64,000 nucleotides of DNA from Auricularia sp. M13 (Eukaryota > Basidiomycota > Agaricomycetes > Auriculariales > Auriculariaceae). This document shows, piece by piece, positions 35,090 to 44,800 of the stretch (positions within the stretch are counted from its first letter, which is position 1; each line of letters opens with the position of its first letter). Made by a program: the position numbers and the translations under genes. Where the stretch lies: the NCBI GenBank assembly GCA_037042915.1, contig CM073199.1, forward strand, positions 186,001 to 250,000, read 5' to 3'. The notes under the pieces are model-generated. The model saw only the letters and a program-made list of their open reading frames with translations, made no database searches and had not been told where the DNA came from.

Positions 35090-35175
35090 TATAGAGCAAC
35101 AGTGTGATGCGGGCGCAATGCAGCTAACACCTTCTGTACAATGCGGGCGCAATGCAGGTAACACCTTCTGTAGGA
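35090..35175. repeat. Short tandem duplication, about 41-bp unit
   Basis: ATGCGGGCGCAATGCAG followed by TAACACCTTCTGTA occurs twice in a row. Confidence 0.7.
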
Positions 35176-35352
35176 ACAGTCGTATGGTTTCTGTCTGCGA
35201 AATCCGCCGAAATGTCCGAGTCATCCTCGGTGTAAGACCTTATATCCGTTAATCTATATAAATATCAGACTTGCGAACACGGCTCTCCTCTCTTTCCACT
35301 TCTTGAGCAAGGCCCATCTGCTTTCCACTGCTGATGTCCTCTCCATCCTTTC

Positions 35353-35538
35353 ATGTGTCACATCATCACCGCTTGGATTGAATATGAGTGCACTCATCGC
35401 TACAAAAAATTCGAGCAGAAGGTGGATGATGCTGTCTCTACTTATAAAATTACCATTCTCACTGTTTATCAGCTGGACTGCAAGCTTCAGCATTGCCAAG
35501 CTTGTACCCAGCGGCTTGCACTCGTTCGTTCGCGTTAG
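35353..35538 (+). CDS. Small hypothetical protein with spaced cysteines
   Basis: A 61-residue frame, MCHIITAWIEYECTHRYKKF and onward, ends CQACTQRLALVRSR. The W..YEC.HRYK...C.AC pattern is similar in style to the cysteine-rich frame at 37257-37526. It has no signal peptide. It could be a true small gene or a remnant. Confidence 0.3.
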   Translation: MCHIITAWIEYECTHRYKKFEQKVDDAVSTYKITILTVYQLDCKLQHCQACTQRLALVRSR

Positions 35539-35621
35539 GCAATCGACAGTGAATGTGGTAGATACACGAGAAGACAGAGGAGCGGAATTAAATCAAAGAT
35601 CCGATGTTTAACCGAGAACAG

Positions 35622-35888
35622 TGGGCGCCGAACTTCATGCAACCGCTGGTACCAAAGTTCTAAGCGCCCGCCACAGCACCCACCGCTCCGCCGGCCAAGT
35701 CTGCCGTCCTGCTCTCTAAAATTCAGTGAGGCACTCATATGTCATTTTCGGCATATGAAAGGCATTATTGGCTTAAATTCCAGATCCAAAATCGATGGGA
35801 CGGAAGACTTGCCCGGCGGAGCGGTGGGCGCTTTGGCGGGCGCTTAGAACTTTGGTACCAGCGGTTGCATGAAGTTCTTCGCCCATGA
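35622..35888. mobile_element. Fold-back element with long inverted arms
   Basis: The left arm 35622-35709 and the right arm about 35798-35888 are inverted copies over about 85 bp. They share ACTTCATGCAACCGCTGGTA, CAAAGTTCTAAGCGCCCGCC and ACCGCTCCGCCGG with few differences. A centre of about 85 bp is AT-rich and non-coding. A target duplication is not clear. The arms would form a strong hairpin. Confidence 0.75.
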
Positions 35889-36077
35889 TAGTGCGCCTGC
35901 AAGTTTTCATTGCACTTCACCACTGATATTCAGCAGTACAAAGCTGTCGCAAGATAGGCTGGGCCAGCGGCTAGCCCGAGCTCACCAGTTGCTCGAGCCT
36001 GAGCCCCTCAAAGCCGAGTTGTAGCCGGCGGCTTTGAGCCAAGCCGGGCCGGCACATCACTAGGCTGCCGTCAGCAT

Positions 36078-36488
36078 TTACGCCGCTGACTCCGCAGTAA
36101 AGACCCAATTCTTTGATGATCTTGCCAACCGGTACAGGATGATGCGGGCGCCCCGAGTGCCTCCAGCCGAATTCGGGGAAGTACAGCTTTTTGACTTCAA
36201 TTGAGACAGTGCTTGCGCTGCTCGTGCCGCAATGCTTGACGTTGGTACGATGCTCGAGGGGGGTGTAGCCGTGGATGGGACAGCTCCGCTTGAATTCGCA
36301 AAACGGAGATGATTGAGCTGCTTATCGATGCCATGCAATGTGAACTGGCAAAGGACGCGGGCGAGGAAAGCGTCGTTGGGAGTGAAGTAGAGCATGCTAA
36401 ACGCAGGGGTGCAAGGTAGTAGATGAGCCACTGGTTTTTGTCCAACTCTGGCAGTGACATAGCAGCACCTAGACGTTCCATGATCCAA
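36078..36488 (-). CDS. Hypothetical protein fragment
   Basis: The minus strand reads FSMLYFTPNDAFLARVLCQF, then TLHGIDKQLNHLRFANSSG and a Ser/Ala-rich part. Just upstream another frame gives ERLGAAMSLPELDKNQWLIY. This looks coding, but it needs a frame change near 36410, so it is a remnant or has an unseen intron. No family is recognised. Confidence 0.3.
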   Translation of the reverse strand: MDHGTSRCCYVTARVGQKPVAHLLPCTPAFSMLYFTPNDAFLARVLCQFTLHGIDKQLNHLRFANSSGAVPSTATPPSSIVPTSSIAARAAQALSQLKSKSCTSPNSAGGTRGARIILYRLARSSKNWVFTAESAA

Positions 36489-36499
36489 CCTCCTTGCAT

Positions 36500-37250
36500 G
36501 CGAACATAGAATCTATTTTGGCTGGATTCGCTTGTCAGTCAATCCGGAGAGCACTCAGAAGCACACTCACATATCTGGGCGGTGGCTTCTATCCCGACTG
36601 ATCGATGCATGTTAGATTGTAAACATAAAACCGATGACTCGCGGCTGCAGTTCCTACGTAAAAGTGTGAGACACTTATATCTGCAGCCGAATTGTGCGGT
36701 TGACATGGAAAAGGTGACTCGGCCCGACACATTCTCCGGCGCTGTGAAGCGTTATCCAGGCTATCGCGCAGTTACAGCAGGCAGTGACCATGTTAGGTTT
36801 GCGCGTCTGGCATACAGGATTGGATGGCAGAGTTAGTGGTATGCGAAATACAGGGACGGCGAACAATGGCGCTCATGTGATAATCAGGTACGCAAACCTA
36901 ACATGATGACTGCGTGCATGCCACTCGCCATTTGCATGGATGAACATATTGCAACACGGATCAGTCCCGGCGCAGCAGTGCTGCGCACGAAGCAGAAAAA
37001 GGCGCGGTGGGGTGCGAAGCAAAGCATATCGTCTGAGTCTGTAATCAATCTCCGGTGAACGGTCTGGACCCAATTGTATAATGCGTGAGAATCGCGACGA
37101 GATCACATCAGATACCCATGGTGAGAAACACAGAATATGACCATACTTCCCCGGAATGACAACACCATCGAAATGCTGACAGGTCGAAGATGCGAGCATC
37201 CAGGAAAGAGCTTAGGTTTCCTAACTCAGTTCCAAATTCCTTCCTCCCTT
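36500..37250. other. Intergenic, nothing recognised
   Basis: GGTTTGCGCGT/GCGTACGC-like stretches and a few short open frames are present, but no gene, RNA or repeat that I can support. Confidence 0.3.
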
Positions 37251-37256
37251 GCCACA

Positions 37257-37526
37257 ATGTGCCGAAACCTCTTCGAGTGGGTCCTCTTTGTCTGCAAGCA
37301 CAGACATGGTTGCAACACTATCAGAGCCGATTGTGGGAATCAAGGCTGTCGTTTCAGCTATGCACATCGATCAGACGATCATGACTGCGCCACGACATGT
37401 ATACAGATAATGGGCGACGCACTTGCTCTACGACCAATCTTGCAGAATTCTCGATGCTATCAATGCTGGCGGAACTGGCAGGATACGTTGTCCAGAGACA
37501 ACAACGAGGAGCCCGACTTTGCGTGA
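37257..37526 (+). CDS. Small cysteine/histidine-rich hypothetical protein
   Basis: An 89-residue frame from MCRNLFEWVLFVCKHRHGC continues ADCGNQGCRFSYAH, DHDCATTC and SRCYQCW. The spacing C..HRHGC, DCG..GC, H..DHDC...C and C..C suggests a small metal-binding or disulfide fold. There is no signal peptide, so a cytosolic zinc-binding protein is more likely than a secreted effector. This pattern is familiar from uncharacterised Agaricomycete proteins. No upstream exon is required. Confidence 0.5.
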   Translation: MCRNLFEWVLFVCKHRHGCNTIRADCGNQGCRFSYAHRSDDHDCATTCIQIMGDALALRPILQNSRCYQCWRNWQDTLSRDNNEEPDFA

Positions 37527-37822
37527 GGTGCTGCATCGAAGGCAAGTACTGCGTTGCCAATCTTTGTTTGATCCCGCTGCTTACAGGCAAATTAGTCCAC
37601 AGCAGCTTCTACGCAAGCAATATATGCATTGGTACAGAGTGGATGTTGCTATACGTGTTGTTTTTATGCCTTATACATGATACTACCCATACTACAAACG
37701 CGAAGTCCGCACAAATAACAATTGCACCGCCCCAGAGTCACACGTCTGCGCCAAGCCGGTGGGTGGGCAGATGAATGCGCGGGATCTAATCCTTAATCAC
37801 AGAAACGGATCTCGCCGCTGAG

Positions 37823-37832
37823 TCTATAAAAA
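37823..37832 (+). promoter_or_regulatory. TATA box
   Basis: CTATAAAAAC about 75 bp before the ATG at 37905 fits a TATA element for the three-exon gene that follows. Confidence 0.55.
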
Positions 37833-37904
37833 CCCAGACCATTACGCGCCCCACAATGCGACTTTCCGTTCCCCCCACATTTGTCTTCCACCTTGTTTCT
37901 ACGC

Positions 37905-38451
37905 ATGCACCAGCCTGAGATCATCTGCGTTTGCCACGACATCGCGCCCTGGAAGGCTCCGGACAGCAAACAACACCGTCGCTGTCAATACATGCAGTAT
38001 GAAGGCGACAAATCTGTGAGTAATCCGTCTGTTCTATCAGCTCGTGCGCTAATGCAGTGGGACACATCGCAGCGTCGGGCACGTATTCAGCGAAAATTCG
38101 CCTTAGAGCTTGCGGACCTTCTTCGCCATATACCCCTGTGGTCGGGCGTAGGCCCCTCGACAAAAGCCGGCGACTTGCTCGTCCATTGCCTCGGTGCATT
38201 GCGCTCGCTGTGCAATGAGCGAAGCACCGTGAAAAGCTGGGCTCTGGAGGTCACTATCGTTTTCGTGAGTCACCCATACCTTGATGCCTGCCACTGACAT
38301 CGACCAGTCTATTATCAGGCGCATGGAGGAGGATGAGACTGCACGCTTCTTCCGCCGTCCCATGGAGAAGCTGAGGGTCATGTACGCGTGGCGGGAGTTC
38401 GGGATGGCACCCGAGGAGGACCTGCTTCTTGCGGGAGTGGAGTGGATCTGA
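37905..38451 (+). CDS. Three-exon hypothetical protein, 153 aa
   Basis: The exons 37905..38015, 38058..38264 and 38308..38451 are 111, 207 and 144 nt, all whole codons. The introns are short (42 and 43 nt) with GTGAGT donors and CAG ends. The product starts MHQPEIICVCHDIAPWK, has a central alpha-helical part (RIQRKFALELADLLRHI, LLVHCLGALRSLCNER) and ends EDLLLAGVEWI. I know of no family. The clean splice structure and a TATA box support a real gene. Confidence 0.7.
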
Positions 38452-39220
38452 TCATGTCAACCGTGCTGTCTCTTTACGCATTACTCTGTACGCTTCGCTC
38501 GAGCTTGTAGCCCTCCAACCTCGAGTCGAGCGGATGTTCTAAATGCAGTACCTGTGCCTGGCCGCTCCGACCATTTCCGAACTGAATGCCACACGTCTAT
38601 CTCTGAAACAGGAACATGGCCACGTACCTATGCCATTCACATTAGCCGAGAAACAAGCGTCATCATTTTGTGGACCCGACTACTGCCGAGAGACTGGTGG
38701 CGCCTGCAATGGGGCACCACTGCCACATATACTCCGTTGTCGCCTTGATGGACACCACCTCAGTCATAAACAGAGGCCACCTGGTACACGTCTCAATGTC
38801 TCTTGCACTCTAAGCACCTCACCATGAGGCCTGCTGCACCGGAGATAAGCTATACAACACACCACATGTGCAATTACAAATGAGAAATTTTCATCCACGT
38901 CACAGGCTAATCGAAACTAATGTCTTTATTGGCACAGGCTAATCATGCGAGCCAGTGCAGCAAGATGGTGCTATTCACTGATATGCGGTGAATTCGCCGC
39001 GCATATCGCTGGACAGTCAGACACTGGCTTCCATTTCTTTGGGTCGCCTCGGGGCCTGCATTTGGTCAACACGAAGTCATAACATATCTTTGAACAGTGC
39101 ATCAAGCTGCAACAAACACGCGTCGGTTGACGGGATCAAACCAGCACAAAGAGAAAGATACAAGGACAGTGAGTGGCAACAGATGCGCCTGCGACTTCAT
39201 CCGCTTGTTGGGGTTTTGGA
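38452..39220. other. Probable Helitron 3' flank or intergenic
   Basis: No gene is recognised. CACAGGCTAATC occurs twice (about 38903 and 38934). I could not find the CTRR end with hairpin that would mark the Helitron 3' terminus. Confidence 0.3.
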
Positions 39221-39223
39221 GCC

Positions 39224-40085
39224 ACGAGTGTGTGTTGACTGACTCGCCTCTTCGCAGTGAGGCTCTCTCCCTCTCAAACAAATTGTGCTCGCCTCTTCGC
39301 ACCAGGGAGCGCAAAGAGCTCGCCGATGTTGCCGCAGCAGGCGGCGTCGTTTGTTGGGGTTTTGGAGCCACGTGCGTGTGTCGCCTCTTCGCAGTGAGGC
39401 TCTCTCCCTCTCATACCAATTGCGCTCGCCCCTTCGCACCAGCGAGCGCAAAGAGCTCGCCGATGTTGCCGCAGCAGGCGGCGTCGTTTGTTGGGGTTTT
39501 GGAGCCACGAGTGTGTGTTGCCTCTTCGCAGTGAGGCTCTCTCCCTCTCAAACAAATTGTGCTCGCCTCTTCGCACCAGGGAGCGCAAAGAGCTCGCCGA
39601 TGTTGCCGCAGCAGGCGGCGTCGTTTGTTGGGGTTTTGGAGCCACGAGTGTGTGTTGCCTCTTCGCAGTGAGGCTCTCTCCCTCTCAAACAAATTGTGCT
39701 CGCCTCTTCGCACCAGGGAGCGCAAAGAGCTCGCCGATGTTGCCGCAGCAGGCGGCGTCGTTTGTTGGGGTTTTGGAGCCACGTGCGTGTGTCGCCTCTT
39801 CGCAGTGAGGCTCTCTCCCTCTCATACCAATTGCGCTCGCCCCTTCGCACCAGCGAGCGCAAAGAGCTCGCCGATGTTGCCGCAGCAGGCGGCGTCGTTT
39901 GTTGGGGTTTTGGAGCCACGAGTCTGTGTTGCCTCTTCGCAGTGAGGCTCTCTCCCTCTCAGACAAATTGTGCTCGCCTCTTCGCACCAGGGAGCGCAAA
40001 GAGCTCGCCGATGTTGCCGCAGCAGGCGGCGTCGTTTGTTGGGGTTTTGGAGCCACGTCTGTGTGTAGACAGACTCGCCTCTTCA
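39224..40085. repeat. 137-bp satellite array, six units in A-B-A A-B-A order
   Basis: TTGTTGGGGTTTTGGAGCCA recurs at about 39207, 39351, 39488, 39625, 39762, 39899 and 40036, a 137-bp period from the second onward. A units carry AACAAATTGTGC and CACCAGGGAGC. B units carry ATACCAATTGCGC and CACCAGCGAGC. The order A, B, A, A, B, A implies duplication of a 411-bp block. The outer edges carry ACTGACTCG and AGACAGACTCG variants. The unit is near a multiple of three short by one, so open frames cross it in all phases and are not genes. Confidence 0.9.
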
Positions 40086-40165
40086 CAGTGAGACTCTTTC
40101 CCTGTGACAAAATTGCCCCCCGCCCATGGGCATCTGTGACCTGTAACAACACCATTTACCCCAAC

Positions 40166-41410
40166 CTATTGTGCACGCTTGTAAACTAATAAGTTTAACA
40201 CAAATTGCTTACCATCTACATCCTTCTTGACTAAGAGCTCAGTTGTGCTGGATTCATGGGCATCCAATATTTCCCGAACGCAATGCCCGTTATTTTTCAT
40301 ACCATCATGGAACCAGGTCTTTCTACCTGCATCAATGTAGCGCATCACATAGTGAAAATATCCATAGTACACAATACCTGTCAACGTCCACGTTGCATCA
40401 ATTGTGCAAATTTCCTGGGTGAGTGTAAAAGCTGTGTTCCCAGGGTCCGCATATGCTGCAAATAAATACGGACCACTCACAATCCTAAGGTTTATGGGAG
40501 ATAGTGGAACACAGCATGGGCCTATTCGACTCGCAACTAACAGCTGGTAATGCAGTGACTGTTCTACATTCAATCCAACTGGTAAGTAAACAATGGTAAC
40601 AGGAACACTTACACAGTTTGAGATTCGTTGGCATGATGGACAAACAGCATATACTACCCATGTACTCAAATGGGAAGTTAGGGTCTGCTGTGCTAAGTCT
40701 GCAAGGCTTGTTCCTCTCTGCCCAAAGGGGAAAAGGTGAGGGTAACTTCTGTTCAAATCATGTCGCACTTGATCTCGGACCACTGTTAATTTTGCTGCAT
40801 CGCCACAAACACTTTGAAACTTATCACATAGTTGAGCAGCGAACGGGGTCACAATACTTAGATACTTTGTTGCGCTGACTCTATCTGTGTCCCATATATG
40901 ATATAACAGTGTAAATAATGAGTCATAAGCGCAACTCCAGTCTCTTGGATCCCATTTCAGCCCCAATATTTTTATGCCAGCTGCAGAAGGGTCTGACAAA
41001 TTACTCCTGTGCAAACTAGTCCACTTTTCTGATGTTGCAACACGCTTTTTTGGACGGGCTTCAATATGTTCATGCACTGTTCGCTTCCTTTTACCATTTT
41101 TAGTTTTGTTCTTAGAGCCACCAGTATTATTGTCATTATTATCATCTAGGTCTTCCTCTGGTGGAAGTTCAAAAGTTCTGAAGAGTAGTTCGTGTGAATA
41201 TTGCAAGGTCCAGTCCAGTGCAGAGTGCAATAGTGGTGGCCGGTAAAGGAGTGACTGGGAGCTCAGAAATTGAGCAATGCGAGGGTAGCGCATAGATGCA
41301 GTAACTGCACTTGGCAGTTTACCCTCAAATTGGAGGCGTGTCATGTCATCTAAAATCTCAAGATCTCGAAACTCTGCTTTCAGGTCTGCAGATAATCCAC
41401 CCGAATTTTG
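40166..41410 (-). CDS. Helitron C-terminal cysteine-protease-like domain
   Basis: After SADLKAEFRDLEILDD and a Lys-rich patch (KNKTKNGKRKR) comes WDPRDWSCAYDSLFTLLYHI, with the Cys where ubiquitin-hydrolase or OTU-type proteases have theirs. Later IVYYGYFHYVMRYID offers the catalytic His. CPSCQRISNC may bind zinc. The end LLVYKRAQ is followed by a stop at 40166. Protease-like tails occur in other fungal Helitrons; the activity here is inferred. Confidence 0.65.
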   Translation of the reverse strand, partial: QNSGGLSADLKAEFRDLEILDDMTRLQFEGKLPSAVTASMRYPRIAQFLSSQSLLYRPPLLHSALDWTLQYSHELLFRTFELPPEEDLDDNNDNNTGGSKNKTKNGKRKRTVHEHIEARPKKRVATSEKWTSLHRSNLSDPSAAGIKILGLKWDPRDWSCAYDSLFTLLYHIWDTDRVSATKYLSIVTPFAAQLCDKFQSVCGDAAKLTVVRDQVRHDLNRSYPHLFPFGQRGTSLADLAQQTLTSHLSTWVVYAVCPSCQRISNCVSVPVTIVYLPVGLNVEQSLHYQLLVASRIGPCCVPLSPINLRIVSGPYLFAAYADPGNTAFTLTQEICTIDATWTLTGIVYYGYFHYVMRYIDAGRKTWFHDGMKNNGHCVREILDAHESSTTELLVKKDVDGKQFVLNLLVYKRAQ

Positions 41411-41880
41411 GATGCTGTAAATCCTTGCAGAATTAATGTATTTAGTGCGAATGAGCTTCGTGAAAGCGCTGTATAGTATGCTTGATGTGAAAATAGATTG
41501 AACAGGTCAACCACATTGAATATCCGAGTCTTCCCTTGACTAGCGTAGTCAGTCATAGCAAAGTTCGGAAGAACTCGTACCTGCCGTCTTCTGATAGACA
41601 TTGATGAATCATCTGAAAGTTGACAACTGATTGTCTCTTCATCTGTGCAAACTGGAACGACATTAGGAGGCAATCCCTCAATCTGCACATTAATGTTTGC
41701 ACTTGTAAGCTTTACAAATAGCACTTCAAGTGCCTCCTTGCCATCTGCCAGCGGTGACGAAATCCAATCAAGTACAGTGCCTTCTCCTCCATTTGTTACT
41801 CCACACTCTGTTGCTATATTTTTCTTTATAATCACAGGCATTCCTCGACATAACGATAGAATTCCAGGTACATTAGACAA
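41380..41880 (-). CDS. Helitron helicase C-terminal part
   Basis: SNVPGILSLCRGMPVIIKKN continues the helicase, with the late motif MTDYASQGKTR and ALSRSSFALNTLIL. It is one frame off the main RepHel frame; the shift lies near 41890. It ends with a second shift: after GFTASKI the expected SGGLSADLKAEFRDLEILDD is in the next frame. No splice sites fit either junction, so both look like indels. Confidence 0.75.
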   Translation of the reverse strand: MSNVPGILSLCRGMPVIIKKNIATECGVTNGGEGTVLDWISSPLADGKEALEVLFVKLTSANINVQIEGLPPNVVPVCTDEETISCQLSDDSSMSIRRRQVRVLPNFAMTDYASQGKTRIFNVVDLFNLFSHQAYYTALSRSSFALNTLILQGFTASKIRVDYLQT

Positions 41881-44800
41881 TTATGATGCGTCAATCCCCA
41901 AAGCATTTGTCGTAGGGCTGGAGGGATCTCTGTTGCCCAACGCTTCCTACCTCCTTTGCGACGTGTCCTGGGATCTGTATCGCTTTCTCCGACTGTATCG
42001 ATTGAGTAGAAATGATGGAGTGATTGACCGGTATCTGCTGCATACTTTTCACAACCTAAACTATTTATTGCGTCACGATGTGCGTTGAGGCCAGTGATCA
42101 CCGATACATGCCGGAAGTCTGTTGATTTCAAGCGCTCTGCATTCTTACCATGTGAGTTGACTACTAATCGATTTAGAAATTCTATATCCTCATCAGTACA
42201 CTGCTTATATCTCATATTGACAAGTGCCGCTCTAAATCGCTCATCAGCATCTCCCATCTCCCGCTGACGCATATTCTCCCGCAGAATTACCACATGCACA
42301 ACCTGTAGCCAGGCTAGCTTCCCTAATGCCGATTTCTGATGATAGGCTGCAGTTCCCTGCTGTCCTACTCTTGAGCTATATAAGCTATTCCCTCGAACAG
42401 GTGCAAGCTGCCCGAAGTCTTCAGCAAAAATCATGTTGAAGCCTCCAAAGACTTCTGAGCGCCGGTTGTGGACCATGGATAGCATCTCTGAAATAACAGT
42501 CATTTCAGAACACGAAATCATTGAGACCTCATCTATGAATACATACTTTACATTTTCAAGTGCTAATCTCAGAGCAGGCTTCATTATCCGTGTTCCTGGA
42601 TACTGTGGGTTCAATCCAAAGGCTGAGTGATAGGTAAAACCTCCAATATTAGCTGCAGCTGTTCCAGTTGGGGCTAAAAGTAGTAGGCAATGTCCCTCGC
42701 CAAGTTTTTCGAAAAATGATGATAATGCCTGGATGACACGTGATTTTCCAGTCCCTGCCATTCCTCCAAGGTACAATCGTATGGGTGTTTCCTGTCCACT
42801 TAGATGGTGATGTGTGACTAATCTGTATGCACGTTCTTGTTCACGATTCAAAGAGAACTCTGAAATTATCTGATCCACTATAACTGTAGCATTGCTGAAA
42901 GTGACATGGGCCTTGGATTTGCGGTTGAAGTGATCAAGATATGACTGATCTACAAGAGTAAACTGAGCATGATGGTTTGTAGTCTCAAAGGACTGTATAT
43001 TAATTGGTTCTTCGATGCTTGAATGAATAATGGTTTGGGTTATCGACCTCGTAACACGTGCATTTTGGAGCTGTGAAGACCAAAATTCACGTGATCGGCT
43101 AGGAAGATTGAGTACCGCAGTTGAGAGAGAAGCCATACATTGAGATATTGTTGATGTCCAGCCTTTATTTTGCATGACTCTTGAGATGTCCTCTGCCTGC
43201 CTCATGGTCCTTGCACGCTCACGACCAATGATCTCATCATGTAGTAAATTCCAGTCGTCATCTGTGGTCTCTGTATGTAAAAGGGAAATATCATTCAGAT
43301 CAGGTTCAGCATCAGGATCAGCAGCCACATCAGATGCTGATTTGCCATGCTTCTTGCTATAGTCATCACGTGCATCTAGACACTCATATCGTAGATTGAA
43401 ATTATCCATCACCTGGATTTGACGCTCACTAAATTTGTACTCATTAAATGCGTCTTCCCATGATTGATCAAGCTCCTTGAGATCTTTACCTGTGCACCAG
43501 GGCTTGAAAAATGTCAGCATTGTGCAGCAATAATATTCTCTATCGCCTACATCTTTGCGTGGCAGAGAACCGCCCACAAAATTGGGTACAACATCCGCTC
43601 GTGCATTATCTAAAAAGACACGATGAGACGTATGTTGGGGGTGTTCATGGATAAAGGGATATCTTGAGGTATCAATTGCACCAGCTCCAAGATCAAGTGA
43701 TAATGGGTCTTCACCATAGCTATTTGATTCCCCCGATGTCTGAGCTTTTCTTTTTGTTTTTGTGTACATACGGATCCAATCATACATGCAGAATGCACGG
43801 TGCTGCAGAGGGCGATGCATATAATCCTGCACAGGTGAGATAGGTATTAATTTTACTCTATCTGCTGATGACTTAGAGCTCTCAGCAGAAGCAATAATAA
43901 CACGATATTCTGCTTCTGGATACTCAACATCTTCGCTCTCAGTAATAACATGTTTCATTGGAAATGCGGACAAGACCTCAGAAACAAAACCTTTCCAATA
44001 TACAGTTTTAAACTCATGACTCTTATAGTGGTCAGGTAGGTCAAGCAGGTAACTGGCAGCCATGGGGGCGCCTACCTCTGACTTTGAGGTGAAGCTATTT
44101 ACAATGCCTGTTATGATCTTGCGTCGCTTCTCTGACCGCTCAGAGGAATCATCTAATAGTGCTGCTTGTCGCAGTAACTGTGTCCGAATAAGAACAAACA
44201 TGCTTGGTGTTTTTAAACCAACCTTTGTAATGTAATCTGTCGCATAAGCTATAACTGCCTTGAGCGCAGTACCACTAAGAAGGCAAGTAACGTCAGTATT
44301 GCATCTTAACATATAACTAAGTGCTGGGTTAACTGTATTCATCCGTCGCTCATCCTGACGTACATGTATATATCCAGTCTCGTCAACATGTGTTTTCGCA
44401 ACTAGACGACGTGGGAAGCGAGCCTTACAGGTACCACGCTTTGTCAGACACCTTGCATCACATGTGCCATGCTTGTTGGTGCGGATGAGTAAGTCGTTGA
44501 CAATCCGAGCGAAGTGCTCATACCAACCTGATTTATTCTCAATATGTTCAGGAAGACAATCCAGAGGTGATATGTAACCTGGTTCTCGCCGATGTTCATG
44601 TGCATTTAGCATGGCACTACTCATTGAACTGTCAATCAATCCACCTTGATGACAGCTATCAAGATAATCAATCATGCGCTTCTGGAACGAGCATGTTGGA
44701 TCAAGGAGGCGCTTGCGTATTTCCTCAGGCGATATAGCAAATTTTAGCCAAAGGAGAAGGTGAAGATGAAGAGTTAATCGACCTTGCTGTTCCACTGTGC

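Noticed and set aside
39224-40085. CRISPR-like array
   Set aside because: Units are contiguous 137-bp satellites with no unique spacers, in a eukaryotic context.
39097-40155. Many overlapping 100-150-residue frames with repeated peptides
   Set aside because: They are produced by the 137-bp satellite being open in several frames on both strands. There is no start context or splice structure.
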